A stretch of DNA of 64,000 nt from Hermatobates lingyangjiaoensis (taxonomy: Eukaryota > Arthropoda > Insecta > Hemiptera > Hermatobatidae). Each line of letters opens with the position of its first letter. The first letter of the stretch is position 1. A program made the translations under genes and the position numbers. This document shows positions 1 through 10,383 of this stretch, piece by piece. The stretch is taken from NCBI GenBank assembly GCA_026182355.1, contig JAPFBL010000577.1, forward strand, positions 124,001-188,000. The letters run 5' to 3'. Below the pieces are notes generated by a model. The model had not been told where the DNA came from, ran no database searches, and saw nothing but the letters and a program-made list of their open reading frames with translations.

Positions 1-223
1 GTAGCTTCGAAATAATTGTGACGCCTTTGGAAGGCTGCAGCTTCTTTATTGCATCCTTCTGCTTGATGATCGTCGATATCGTAGAAGAATTGCGGCCATA
101 TTCCTTAGCTAAGTCGATGATACGAACGCCACGCTCATGCTTCGCTATAATTTCATGCTTTGTTTCCATTGAGATCAGATTGTTAGGCTTTTCATCACCT
201 TTGTCTTTAGCCTTGGGACCCAT
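1..223 (-). CDS. Tigger transposase N-terminus (partial)
   Basis: A minus-strand frame opens with ATG at 223 and runs off the window. It begins MGPKAKDKGDEKPNNLISM and continues with KHEIIAKHERGVRIIDLAKEY and a SSTISTIIKQKDAIKK segment. This is the N-terminal helix-turn-helix (CENP-B/pogo type) of Tigger transposases, which binds the terminal repeats. No stop or frameshift is seen in the visible 74 codons. The DDE domain would be to the left of the window. Family assignment is firm; activity cannot be judged from this part. Confidence 0.8.
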   Translation of the reverse strand, partial: MGPKAKDKGDEKPNNLISMETKHEIIAKHERGVRIIDLAKEYGRNSSTISTIIKQKDAIKKLQPSKGVTIISKL

Positions 224-514
224 GGTTGATAACAAAATAAGGGTACAGTACTGTATATAATTCAAAATAAAACAAAAAACACAGGCACAAAACACAACGA
301 ATTATTAAGCACTTGTAAACAAAGCAGCGGCAACAACGGAACAGAGCGATAATGGCTGGGCAAACACTCTGCTCTCCAGCGGCTGTCGCGAGAATCACCG
401 AATCGTATCTCATATTTTTCGTCGTATATCGGAGCAAAAAATGGTCGAATATTTCGTGTCGTATCTCAAATAATCGTATGTTATCGTATCTCAAATAATC
501 TCAAGGTATCATTG
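1..514 (-). mobile_element. Tigger/pogo DNA transposon, 5' part, inserted in polB copy 1
   Basis: The start of the window is the 5' part of a Tigger-like element read on the minus strand. Its outer end at 480-514 reads, on the minus strand, CAATGATACCTTGAGATTA, which resembles Tigger terminal repeats, and it abuts a TA at 515-516. To the right of that TA the sequence is polymerase B DNA homologous to 26150 onward, so the element sits inside the polymerase gene. The other end lies outside the window. Bases 224-480 are untranslated leader with two near-repeats of a CGTATCTCAAATAATC motif. Confidence 0.75.
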
Positions 515-2752
515 TAGTCTTTTATGTTTAAAGTGAGAACGAGTTTTTAATAATTTCCCCCATTGACTGCTGTTCTCTTGGGGCAAAAGGGATAGTCTGA
601 ATGAGCGTCGTGAATTTCCTTTGGATACTCTATGTCACATTGTAAAAAGTAACCTCTTTCATCGTCTTTGCCTAACGACTTTATGTAATTGGGAGTGAAT
701 CTATCTATGTCTTCTTCCCATGCATAGTCACCGACGGGGACTTTAAAAAACTGCATCACCGAACTGTATAGGCTAACAACATCAAATGCCATAATGTATA
801 CGTTTTGCTTACAGGGGTCATAGCTTGTCATGTACTTGTTATTGGTTTCAACATATTTAATATTTAACTGACAAATTCCACCATAGATGGATTTCTCAGT
901 AAATAACTGCATGTCGTAATCTCGGAATAAACCAACAGTCTGTTTTGTGTATTTTAACATTAAGTTCCAGCTTAAACTCGGTGTTGTGTAATAATGTGCC
1001 GGATCTATCCATAGGTTCTATATACTTTGTTTCTATATTCCTCGAAAACAATCATGAGCAAAATTGTGTCTATTGTCAAATACAAATCTGAATATTCGCC
1101 TAAATTTTTACATTTAAACACTTGCCAAACAGATTTGGCATAATTATAGTCTTCTGTGGAAAAATGTCGGTCTGTCAAGTCATTGTAAAAAGAATCTTTT
1201 GGGTGGAAGCATGGTATCTTTGAATTTCTCCCAACTGTCTGTATAAGTGTACGGATAGACTCCCTTTCTAGTAACCATTTCACATTGTTGACTGTCGGGA
1301 TAGAATTTTTCCAATTGTCTAACCAACCACTCCTTATCTTGTATGCTTACGAGTTTCTCTAAACTAGCCATTGTAAATCTAAATGTGTCGATAAAACGAA
1401 ATGTAACATCGCCGATTTTTACTGTAAAGGCCAAGTAACGTTGCTCATTGACTGGTATTATATTAATATCTTCGTTTCTATTAAACTCTGTAATTAGGAA
1501 ATGTGAGTCATAGTTTGATAAATTATGCATGGCCACGACAACAAACATATTTTTCAAGTTGTTATACTTTAAGTTACAGCTTCGATACAATGGCTGACGA
1601 AATTTTCCTGTTGAAGGGTTACTAGTGCTTATGCTAAAGTGTGAATGGTCACGTACCTTTACCACGCTATCGTTAAAACCTCTTTGACATATGGGACATT
1701 TTTTAGCGTCTAAATAAGTCTTCAATTCGTCGTCTGTTAATTTAGGCATGAGTAGATTACGATTTATAATTTTATCTACCTTGACTGAAATATCTCGTAA
1801 ATTTTCAATAAAATGCTGGGCTGCGTTTTCTCCACGATATAAGACGGGTGTAGTTGGTAATTTAGAGTCTTGTTCAATTTCATCTGTCGATTTGATTAGA
1901 TAGCAATAAGATGGCAAAATGTTTGTTAATATTGTACTGGAATGGTTCGTTAAAGTTACAAGTTTCAAGAGGATCTGATTTTTTTAAGATGGCTTCAAGG
2001 TCTGCGTAAATGAGAATCGGTATTTTGCATGTCGACTCGTATTTATCAAATTTTAAATCTTGTGTAGCATCTTTGCAATACATGGATCCTTGATTCCACA
2101 CATTTCTTTATGTTTTAAATAACGTTTTTACTTATTTTGTATTCACGACTACATATTTGTGTAAAGCATGACTTGCAAACAATAGTAGAATTTGACTTTG
2201 TCTTGGCCTAAATTTGATGACGTATCATTCTTTGGACATTTTTTATATAACAAAAATGAGCATTTTTATCCTTGCGAATCAACAATAAATTACGATGGTC
2301 ATCTTTTTCCAGATTTACAATTTTCAATGCGTAAATTGACTCTTTTTCATCTAGTGCAAAAATGTTTATGGAAATATTGTTGATACATTCAAACTTGGGT
2401 ATTTGAGATAACTCTAACGGACCAGATTCGCTAAACATCGAAAAATTATACTTTTGTAACAGTTTGTTATATTTTAGAACCTTTTCGGGATGAAAATCAA
2501 TAAACTTGCTTAAAACTGCATAGTGGAAGCACAAGTTGTCTGTATTCTTTACATTAATGACTGAATGGCTGTTTCTAATTTTCCTAGGTAGTTCAATAGT
2601 TCAATGAAGGAAGATACAAACAATGGATTATGTCTATTTATACGGAGCTGCATTTGTTTGACACAAATAAGTTGCCATCCCGAACCTGTTGTTTTCATAT
2701 TTTGAAATTCTTTTCTCAGTTTGCCAAATGTAATGTTTAGTTCATCAGTTAA

Positions 2753-2810
2753 CACTAGGAGGACCGGAGTTTTAAACTACCTTCAAGGACCATGAGCCGT
2801 CAATTGACGG
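2753..2810. repeat. piggyBac left terminal repeat and subterminal palindrome
   Basis: The terminal repeat starts at 2753. A 14-bp perfect palindrome, CCGTCAATTGACGG, lies at 2797-2810. The palindrome recurs at 5042-5055 and 5218-5231 near the other end. piggyBac elements commonly carry subterminal inverted repeats needed for transposition, so these are likely transposase sites. Confidence 0.75.
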
Positions 2811-3129
2811 CATGTAATTTATAACAATAGATGGGGCATAAACGAGATTATGAACATTTTAAAAGTGTGTTAAATTCGTAAAAGAGTACTGTACCCTTAT
2901 TTCCATAACATCAACATTCGAGATTCATGAAATTTGTAAATAAAAGAAACAAAAATTAGATGTTACTGCGAAGCACATACATATAGAGGGGCTTCAAAAT
3001 TCAACAATAACGAATAACATGAGAACAAAAGTAAATTAAATAAAATTGTTACTACACAGCATCTAATTTAATAGCTGCATATTATACTGATTACTATAAC
3101 TACGCATACCTTGTAAGAGAGCAACAAAT

Positions 3130-4719
3130 TTATTTTGAAGAGCAGGATGCACAATAATGTTGAGCGTGAGTACCGCATATGTGTCGCTGACAGGCAGTGC
3201 AGATATTTGTTGTTCTATTCTTGCACTTTACGAAGCAGCATGTTACACGTGGTTGTTTGCTTGTAGGTCCACTTCTTTCCGCTACACAACGTACTTTAGA
3301 AGGAGGTGCATCCAACGCATCTTCATTTGCATAAACATTGCAAGGCATGCTGTCAGTCAACTCTTCACACACCCTCTGGATAAAGTTTCTTCGGCTTATA
3401 TTTTCTTTGGAAACAAGCCTGTATAATATATGGCTGTTGATCAAAGCTGAGTCGATCATATTATAAAATACATGCATTGGCCACCGTCTACTGGAAGCTT
3501 TGACTGAATACATTCTTGTCATTTGATCAAAGACATCCACTGCTACTTTATTCTTATTATAGAATAAAACAGTTTCAGGCTTTTTCTTCGGATTTCCTTC
3601 TGTGGATATCGGTACATCAGGATGCAACGTGCTTAGAATAAGCACATTCTTTGATTTTTTGCACTGGTACGAAGTAAGTGTAGTTACAGCGTTGTTTCTG
3701 CCTTTACATTTCATCACGGTTGTGTCATGAAGAGCTTTAGTCATTTTACATTCAACGGGAATTTCCCTGCGATTGTTGCGTAGAGTACCGACAATACTGC
3801 ACTTTCTGTCAGCAAGACGGTGAGCGAGATCTAATGACGTGAAGTAGTTATCACATGTAACATTGTAACCTTTGTTGAACAATGGTGCAAGCAATTGTAA
3901 TACTACGTTACAAGAGACACTTACGTCTGCCTTCCTACTGTTATCTTTTCCAAGATAGGGAAATCCGTTGAACAAGTATTTATTCTCCACATCCACAAGT
4001 AACAAAAATTTGATTCCGATCTTATCTGGCTTATTCGCCATATATTGTATAAAGTTGCACCGAGATTTACAAGGTAGCAGTTGTTCATCAACTGTGAGGC
4101 TGACGTCTGGAATATAAGCTTTTTGACAATTATCAATAAAAGGTGTCCATATTTCAGTTGCTAAGCAAAACTTATCTGTGAGGATTCGTGTTTTTCTTTC
4201 ATTCTTCATATCAAAACGTAGATATTTCATAATTTCAGTAAACCTGTTTCTACTCATGGTTTTGTGAAACAAAGGGCAGCCCCATGATTTATCCCACATA
4301 CTTTTCAAAGGTAGGTTTCGTCCACCAATTACTCCTCGACAGATGACGAGTCCTACATATTTATCGAGCTCATCCAGCGTAACGTTCCAATTTTTATCTC
4401 CAGTATTTCGTTGCGCCTCAGCATTAGTGCACTTTTGGTTATGTCTTAGCATCGGCTCATCAAATAGTAAATTGAATGCAGACATGGGAGAATCTTTTTT
4501 TATATTTCTGTATGAATATGACGTTGGTCCTGGACGAATTCTCACTACATTTTGAGTCTGAAAACGACCTCTGACTATTTCTGAAGTAGTGGACCATTTC
4601 CAGGATGTTCCATCTTTACTTTTTATTACGGGATCAACAACTACCTCACTACTGCTTCCAGTCACTGCTTCTTCACCCGTTTCACTTGCTCCTTCTGAGT
4701 CAGATGATGACGTGTTCAC
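3130..4719 (-). CDS. piggyBac transposase
   Basis: This 529-codon frame is a piggyBac-family cut-and-paste transposase that moves DNA between TTAA sites. The three catalytic aspartates are present: SLTVDEQLLP (about residue 211), NVTCDNYFTS (about 290) and VAVDVFDQM (about 395, with a further D at 398). The C-terminus ends in the Cys/His-rich domain, CCFVKCKNRTTNICTACQ and CGTHAQHYC. The frame is open upstream of 4719, where only GTG is available. The likely ATG is about 45 codons further up (near 4856) but is followed after ten codons by a TAA, so the N-terminus is damaged by one nonsense codon. The acidic N-terminal segment is typical of the family. Apart from that stop the gene looks recent and nearly intact. 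Confidence 0.9.
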   Translation of the reverse strand: MNTSSSDSEGASETGEEAVTGSSSEVVVDPVIKSKDGTSWKWSTTSEIVRGRFQTQNVVRIRPGPTSYSYRNIKKDSPMSAFNLLFDEPMLRHNQKCTNAEAQRNTGDKNWNVTLDELDKYVGLVICRGVIGGRNLPLKSMWDKSWGCPLFHKTMSRNRFTEIMKYLRFDMKNERKTRILTDKFCLATEIWTPFIDNCQKAYIPDVSLTVDEQLLPCKSRCNFIQYMANKPDKIGIKFLLLVDVENKYLFNGFPYLGKDNSRKADVSVSCNVVLQLLAPLFNKGYNVTCDNYFTSLDLAHRLADRKCSIVGTLRNNRREIPVECKMTKALHDTTVMKCKGRNNAVTTLTSYQCKKSKNVLILSTLHPDVPISTEGNPKKKPETVLFYNKNKVAVDVFDQMTRMYSVKASSRRWPMHVFYNMIDSALINSHILYRLVSKENISRRNFIQRVCEELTDSMPCNVYANEDALDAPPSKVRCVAERSGPTSKQPRVTCCFVKCKNRTTNICTACQRHICGTHAQHYCASCSSK

Positions 4720-5217
4720 ATGTCCAGCGGGTGGAATAAAGTCATCCTCGTCTCCTTCTGCGTAGTTAGCATCAGATTCATCAGACGCAATATCTTGAAG
4801 GCACTGAATTTCCTGCCATATTTAATTATCATTCAGTAATTTCTTACTCGACATGGCTACACAAATATGATGAAATAATGAGTTTTGTATGTAATTATTT
4901 CTGCAATAAACACAACAGAAGTTATATATTCTTTATAATTAACTTGTTTACAACAAAATTATGCAATGCACACACAATAGCACAATTATCCTGTAGCGAG
5001 AATGCTCACCAACACTTACACCCGTGTTACCAGAGCTACTGCCGTCAATTGACGGTTGGTCTTTCTAGGTAGTTCTTATCTGTTTACCATCAATTAGTCA
5101 TGCCGGTGTGCTCATATTTCGTCATGGTCGACATCTGACTAAAAAAATAAAAGCAAGTGAGCAGCAAATCTACAGGGCTATCAAGGGAAAAGATATCATA
5201 AATTAAATTGTAAACAG

Positions 5218-5248
5218 CCGTCAATTGACGGGTCCGGTCCTTCTAGTG
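5218..5248. repeat. piggyBac right terminal repeat and palindrome
   Basis: The palindrome CCGTCAATTGACGG at 5218-5231 is followed by the right terminal inverted repeat ending at 5248 next to TTAA. A third palindrome copy is at 5042-5055. Confidence 0.75.
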
Positions 5249-5578
5249 TTAAATCAGTGGTTCTGTACAAGACACGATTTCTTGTCTTTAAATTAGCCTC
5301 GAGATTCTCTAATGTCCTTTTCGTCATAACTACATCTACTATCAAGTTATATTTTACAGTCTGTAGGCAGTCAGTCAATAAAGTTAAAATTTCGCTTTGG
5401 ACATGATGTAAAAAGTCATCTAAAGTATTTCTCGTCAATATATTTGGAATTTGAAATGTCAAAAGTCTATTTTTATATGCGGTCTCTATTAACTGATAAA
5501 ATGGTCTAGTGAAACGTTTTTTAAATGGTAAATTCTGTAAGTCATAATCTTCAAGTTTCCTCTTTTCACCAGCCTGCA

Positions 5579-5875
5579 TTATACCCGCTCCTTAAATTCG
5601 TACGAATGTTTCCTATTTATAACTTCTTTAAAAGTTACCCCAAGCTGTTTTTCTTTATATGTTTCTATATATTGATCAGTTATTTCGCTATTGTATCTTT
5701 GCGGAAGAATCAAAGAGCCGTATCTGTTATTATCATACGCAATCACTGCTAATACACTTTCTCCAAACTGTGTGTTTATTCTCCTTAGACGTGTAATCTC
5801 ATACTCTTTGTCGACATCCAAATCAGTCGCCTTGATCGTGACTGTGTTGTTTATTCTGTTTAGTTTTTGACCCAT
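5579..5875 (-). CDS. Small OB-like protein upstream of polB, copy 1
   Basis: A 98-aa protein homologous to the one at 28738-29034, which holds the same place just before the polymerase start. Conserved blocks are the INNTVTIKATDL strand, a RINTQFGESVLAVIAYD segment, SLILPQRY and KQLGVTF. The short beta-rich pattern with a ...TRFG...VL...LPQRY core suggests a compact OB-like fold, possibly single-stranded DNA binding, but that is inference; I do not recognise a named family. A 77-nt intron (5880-5956, GTAAGT to TTTTAG) lies just upstream of the ATG, so the leader is probably spliced. Confidence 0.6.
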   Translation of the reverse strand: MGQKLNRINNTVTIKATDLDVDKEYEITRLRRINTQFGESVLAVIAYDNNRYGSLILPQRYNSEITDQYIETYKEKQLGVTFKEVINRKHSYEFKERV

Positions 5876-5879
5876 GAAT

Positions 5880-5956
5880 CTAAAATAATGAAAGAGTTTT
5901 TTAATAAAAAAAAAGGATTTAATTGTGTATGTGTTGGTAAAGAAATTTCAACTTAC
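5880..5956 (-). other. Candidate 77-nt leader intron before the OB-like gene
   Basis: On the minus strand, GTAAGT at 5956-5951 and a T-rich TTTTAG ending at 5880 frame 77 nt. The equivalent place upstream of the second copy has GTAAGT and TTTTAG framing 81 nt (29039-29119). Conserved spacing and splice signals in two diverged copies support a real intron. Confidence 0.6.
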
Positions 5957-6440
5957 TTGAGATATGATGAGTTGCTGCTTCTGGAGATGCTAGAGCTAGG
6001 GCGTCTGAGGAGTGGATGTTTCATCCACCTCCGTCGTGCTGTTGGATGGAGGATGGTTGGTAGCTCCCTTCGTCGAAACTCCTCGTACGAAGGGAGCAGA
6101 CCGTGTTGGCGATAGATTCTCAACCCCTCCTCAGTATCGGTTATGCACTCTGGGATCGGTGTCATATATGAGGAAGGGGAGGGGAGCTCACCTCCATATC
6201 ATTGAGGGAGAAGGAGGAAGAGACAATGTTTTCACTCCCATCAACACTGAAACAATAGTAACTTAATCAACATCTACCACATCATGACCAACAGACTATC
6301 TGATGGCAATATTACATTATCAACCTTTCATCACAAGGAAAAACAAAACAAAAGAAGCTGAAAGGGTGGATGTGAATAGGATGGTCACATTAAATCAAAA
6401 CTATACACAACCTAATGACATTCTTTGAAAAGGACTCATA
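5957..6440 (-). pseudogene. TPIPE repeat exon, copy 1
   Basis: The first of four copies of a repeat whose minus strand encodes a short protein with TPIPECITDTEEG, IYRQHGLLPSYEEF and RRREL. The 5' part of the frame (serine-rich, 6165-6247) is shifted relative to copies 3 and 4, and TTTCAG at about 6248 looks like a splice acceptor. The 3' end differs from the other copies after KHP and runs into the leader exon of the OB-like gene. Bases 6250-6440 are noncoding repeat shared with the other copies. Function unknown. Confidence 0.5.
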
Positions 6441-6443
6441 ATT

Positions 6444-8101
6444 TCATGCTTGTGCTTGTACATCTCTTTTTAAATTCCAACAGTAGTCCGCCATCATCAC
6501 CATATCCCACCTTCCCTGGTAGCGTGATTCCATTTCTCTCAAGTCCTGGTGAAAGCGCTCTCCTTGCTCATCGCTTAAAGAACCAAGATTTTCGGGGAAA
6601 CGGTCCATGTGCGAGTACAGGTAGTGCATTTTTATGCTCATATTGCAGCCAAGGTTCCTAAAGGCCACTAACATGTTTGCTACTAGATCTTTATAGTCCT
6701 CTGCTTTTGTGTTGCCTAGGAAATTCATCACGACCTGGAGAAAGCAATTCCACGCTTGTTGCTCAACAGGATTCATGGTCTCCTCAAACGCGGGAGAGTT
6801 TTTGATCAGCTTCCTAATTTGAGGACCATCAAAAATACCTGCTTTTAGCTTTTCAGTTGACAAATTGGGGAAGGTTTCACACAGAAACTGAAAACACCGT
6901 CCATCTTTATCCAGGGCTTTTGTGAATTGCTTTATCAAACCGAGCTTTATGTGCAGTGGAGGAAATAAAATACGTCCCCTGTCAACTAGAGGCTTTTTTA
7001 TCACATTTTTTGTCCTACAAATTGGAAGCTCTTCACGTAATGGCCATTCTTTTTTCACGTAATGGTGAGTACGATCCCTACTATCCCAGAGGCATAAAAA
7101 GCATGGGTATTTGGTAAATCCAGACTGTTGACCAAGCAAGAAGTTGACCATTTTTAAGTCAACGCAAATCAGCCATTTATGTTGGTCATAAGAAATTTTT
7201 TCTAGGACGTATTTAATTGCTTCATGTTGTTTTTTTAATGTTGTCGAATGTTCTAATGGCACAGATGCAAATTGATTTCCGTTGTGTAACAACACACATT
7301 TCAAAGACCTTTTGCTGCTGTCGATAAAAAGTCGCCAATCCTCTGATTTGTATTCAAGTACGCCGAGATGTTTCAGTAGCTCTACTATGTCATTGCAATA
7401 GACTAATTCTTTTTCCTGAGCAAAATATCTTAAAAATTCCTGGTGCCTGGTACGGAAGAAACTCACCTTAACTTTACCATTTAGCATGTTCTTGTCCTTT
7501 AAACGAGATGCAAGAAGTTCTGCAGAGTCTTTTGGCAGATTTAAATCACGAACAAGATCGTTTAGTTCGTTTTGGGAAAACAATTTTGGCTGCTCATCAT
7601 TGTCATCGAGAAAGGATGCATCATCAGTAGTGGCAATGCTTTGAGTTTCATCCTGGCTACTGCTGCTTTCTTCAATATTTTTATTTTTATCTTAAAATAC
7701 AGGTACGGGAATTTCTTCACTATGGGGAGTAGGGCGCATAGCTGACGGCAGATTGGGATACTCCAGTGTTGTGCGATTTTTTTGTTAATCCCCATGACAT
7801 TGATAGCACAAAAGTAGCAATCGTTTACATGATTCAAAGGCTCTCGCCAAATCATGGGGATGCCAAAGTTCATGGACTTTCGCGTGCCTTTGCTCCATTG
7901 ACGGAGACGCTCTGTGCATCTTTTGCAAACCATGTGAGGTGCCGAACTTTTGTCTTGATCGCCGAGCTTTATGCCAAAATATGCATAGTAAACGCGCTTG
8001 ATACAGGCGGTGACAGTATTGCGATTTGGTGCAAGTGCGTATTCACCACAAACATAGCAAACAACATCTGGCTTATTTACACACATTCTTCGAGTTGCCA
8101 T
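6444..8101 (-). pseudogene. Transposase-like gene with SDEQGERFHQD motif (frameshifted)
   Basis: Two minus-strand frames form one gene. The N-terminal part (7562-8101) starts at ATG 8101 right after a TTTTTTTTCAG acceptor and has paired C-x2-C motifs (VCYVCGEY, MVCKRC) like a ZAD-type zinc module. The C-terminal part (6444-7583, 379 codons) has WLICVDLKMVNFLLG, a CFLCLWDSRDR zinc-like motif, HYLYSHMDRFPENLG and SDEQGERFHQD, then RYQGRWDMVMMADYCW. This protein type is multicopy in many invertebrate genomes. Its D...D...E-like arrangement suggests an RNase H-fold transposase, but that is inference. A frameshift near 7750 and a TAA near 7694 break the link between the two parts. It sits between TPIPE copies 1 and 2, entering copy 1 near 6445. 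Confidence 0.55.
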
Positions 8102-8341
8102 TTTATACCTGAAAAAAAATAAAAATTAAATTTGTCTACGTTGTCTTCAAAAATTTAAAGTCTGTATCAAAAAAAATTCGGCACAATTATATCTATGTCC
8201 TGCAAACAGTTTTAATCGCACAGTAATGAAATAATTTGACTTTGAAAACACAGATAAAAAATTTACAATCTACATTTCATAACAGAACATCTTGACATTT
8301 ACATTTACTTCAATAAAAAAAGAGCGGAACAACACATATCT

Positions 8342-8640
8342 TTATTGGTTTTTAATGTTAAACCACTCCCTGGGTGTGGGATGTTTCATCCACCTCCGTC
8401 GTGCTGTTGGATGGAGTACGCTTGGTAGCTCCCTTCGTCGAAACTCCTCGTACGAAGGGAGCAGACCGTGTTGGCGATAGATTCTCAACCCCTCCTCAGT
8501 ATCGGTGATGCACTCTGGGATCGGTGTCATATATGAGGAAGGGGAGGGGAGCTCACCTCCATATCATTGAGGGAGAAGGAGGAAGAGACAATGTTTTCAC
8601 TCCCATCAACACTGAAACAATAGTAACTTAATCAACATCT
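8342..8640 (-). pseudogene. TPIPE repeat exon, copy 2
   Basis: Almost identical to copy 1 over the TPIPECITDTEEG to RRREL core and the noncoding flank. Here the frame ends HPTPREWFNIKNQ and is followed at once by AATAAAGATATGTG, a polyadenylation signal. The upstream serine-rich part is out of frame, as in copy 1. A TTTCAG acceptor lies near 8613. Confidence 0.5.
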
Positions 8641-9130
8641 ACCACATCACGACCAACAGACTATCTGATGGCAATATTACATTATCAACCTTTCATCACA
8701 AGGAAAAACAAAACAAAAGAAGCTGAAAGGGTGGATGTGAATAGGATGGTCACATTAAATCAAAACTATACACAACCTAAGGACATTCTTTAAAAAGGAC
8801 TCTTAATTTCATAGAGCAAGCCTTAAATCCATTAAACTTAACAATACTTTATCCGAAAGATATAAATTATGGTCAAAATACTATCAGTAATATTTATAAT
8901 GCTATCATACATGCTTAAAGTTGAGAACTTGTTATTTAACACATAAGGTTCTTCAGCTTAACAATAAAATTATGTAGCGTTAAAGTGAAAAAACGTCAAC
9001 ATAATTTCCTACAAGAGAAGCATGGTGTTTGTTCCGATAGATATTGGATCTGTTACATAGTAGAAGGACCTCTTTTTCTACATTTAATGTTTAAGACAAA
9101 TTTTAGACTTGAAAATATTTTAAAACCTTT
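8641..9130. repeat. Noncoding flank of TPIPE repeat
   Basis: This stretch matches 6250-6445, 13920-14240 plus 14590-14730, and 43850-44060. It contains no convincing frame. In the third copy an extra 345 bp (14245-14590) interrupts the same sequence. Confidence 0.6.
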
Positions 9131-10383
9131 ACTTTGCATTCTCATAAAAAGTTCAAAACCGACTTTTCTGTGTAATTTTAACTTTAAACGTTGGAAGCAT
9201 GAAATTATTACAAATAATGGTATGAGCTATTCGACTAGAATAGTGAAACCCTAACATTAGACAAATACAGAGAAGCATAGAATGGAAACAGTTCATTCCA
9301 AACACTTTAATATTACACAATAATAATAATAATAATGTCATTCATAAACGTAACAAAAATCTAATCTAATAACAGCATCTGATATTAAGCTTTGTATAAT
9401 GGTTCAACATATAAATTGATTAGAACAAACCAATCCATCATGCTATAAAAAGATTCTGTTTTCATTTTTGTATTAGTCGTTTAAGTTAAAAAAATGTATT
9501 TTCTGCAAACAGGAATCGTACTTTAACATCCCCCATTGTGAATGTAATTTTTTTTTAAAAAAATATCTCATTCTACACATAATGTTCTATTTTTTAGGCA
9601 TAGTTTCATTTCGATCCAACAAAAGGCATAGCTAATATTGCCATCACAAGATTTGAGATCAAAAAATCGAATTTTTTCATGGTAACTATAGTTTTACTTA
9701 TAGTAACATAATTACATGGTAATTTATCAGAACACATGGTACTATGATACGAAATAATTTGTGTGGCAAACCGAACAGTCACTGACCATTCCATCACTGA
9801 TGTTTTATTCAATGCAGGGGTCACTGTCTCCGAATTCATGTTTTTTATCTGAAAAAACTTTGTTTCTGTTAAACTCTATCATGAGGAAATGAAAATCATG
9901 AAATGAGTCGTTACCCCTTCCCCAACAATTTTTTTGTTAAAAATGTTTCTTTTTCAGACTTATTTTATTTATTTCGGTTCTATTTAGCATTTTTGATGCT
10001 GGTTATGAAAACAGTTTGTAATTATTTTTTCTTCCTATTTTTGTGGTTACTTTTTATTTTGAAAATACATTTGTCGGCAAAAACGAGTTAACTCGTCTTC
10101 CTATAAACCGTACTTTTTTTTACCATATTTTCTTAATTTTTCTCAAAATTTTATTACCAAATGAAAAGAGAAATGAAAACCTGTTTTATTTCTAATTTTT
10201 ATTACAAATGTCACCAAATTGCTAGCAGTACTTATAATATGCATAATAAATGAACTCCCTTTTTCCGGAATTCTATTACTAACAGAATCAATTGAAAACT
10301 GCAAGTTGTTAGCAAACGAATAACAAATGATTTTTAGTTACACATATAAAAGAATAGCATTTCCTCAACGTTTCTAGATGAAA
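9131..10383. other. AT-rich stretch, no gene recognised
   Basis: Only short frames without recognisable similarity occur here. The sequence is AT-rich with many homopolymers. It probably includes the 3' flank of the piggyBac-like gene that follows, but no terminal repeat with TTAA duplication could be matched to the other side. Confidence 0.4.

Larger units (their letters stand above)
2753..5248. mobile_element. Complete piggyBac element with TTAA duplication
   Basis: The 2496-bp element has inverted ends: the left begins CACTAGGAGGACCGG at 2753 and the right, read inward on the minus strand, begins CACTAGAAGGACCGG. It is flanked by TTAA at 2749-2752 and at 5249-5252, the piggyBac target duplication. 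Removing it in thought aligns the flanks with the polymerase gene at 28380, so the insertion point is exact. It holds one transposase gene on the minus strand. Confidence 0.93.
515..5579 (-). pseudogene. polB: Polinton DNA polymerase B, copy 1 (broken)
   Basis: The minus strand from 5579 down to 515 matches the complete polymerase at 25197-28730 for nearly its whole length. It is broken into at least six open pieces (5253-5579, 2549-2748, 2208-2534, 1880-2101, 1005-1968 in two frames, 547-960). A piggyBac element splits it at 2749-5252, and a Tigger element replaces its C-terminal part at 515. The YDSHFLI exonuclease motif, the AFDVVSLYSS motif A and the C-x2-C/H-rich centre are still visible. 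It cannot encode a working polymerase. The start is the ATG at 5579, just after the OB-like gene. It is a different subfamily from the 25-28 kb copy and closer to the fragment at 62.9 kb. Confidence 0.88.

Noticed and set aside
3157..3426. Plus-strand ORF over the piggyBac gene
   Set aside because: Shadow of the transposase; no conservation or motif.
9903..10091. Hydrophobic plus-strand ORF resembling a membrane peptide
   Set aside because: AT-rich sequence gives Phe/Leu-rich frames by chance; no second copy.
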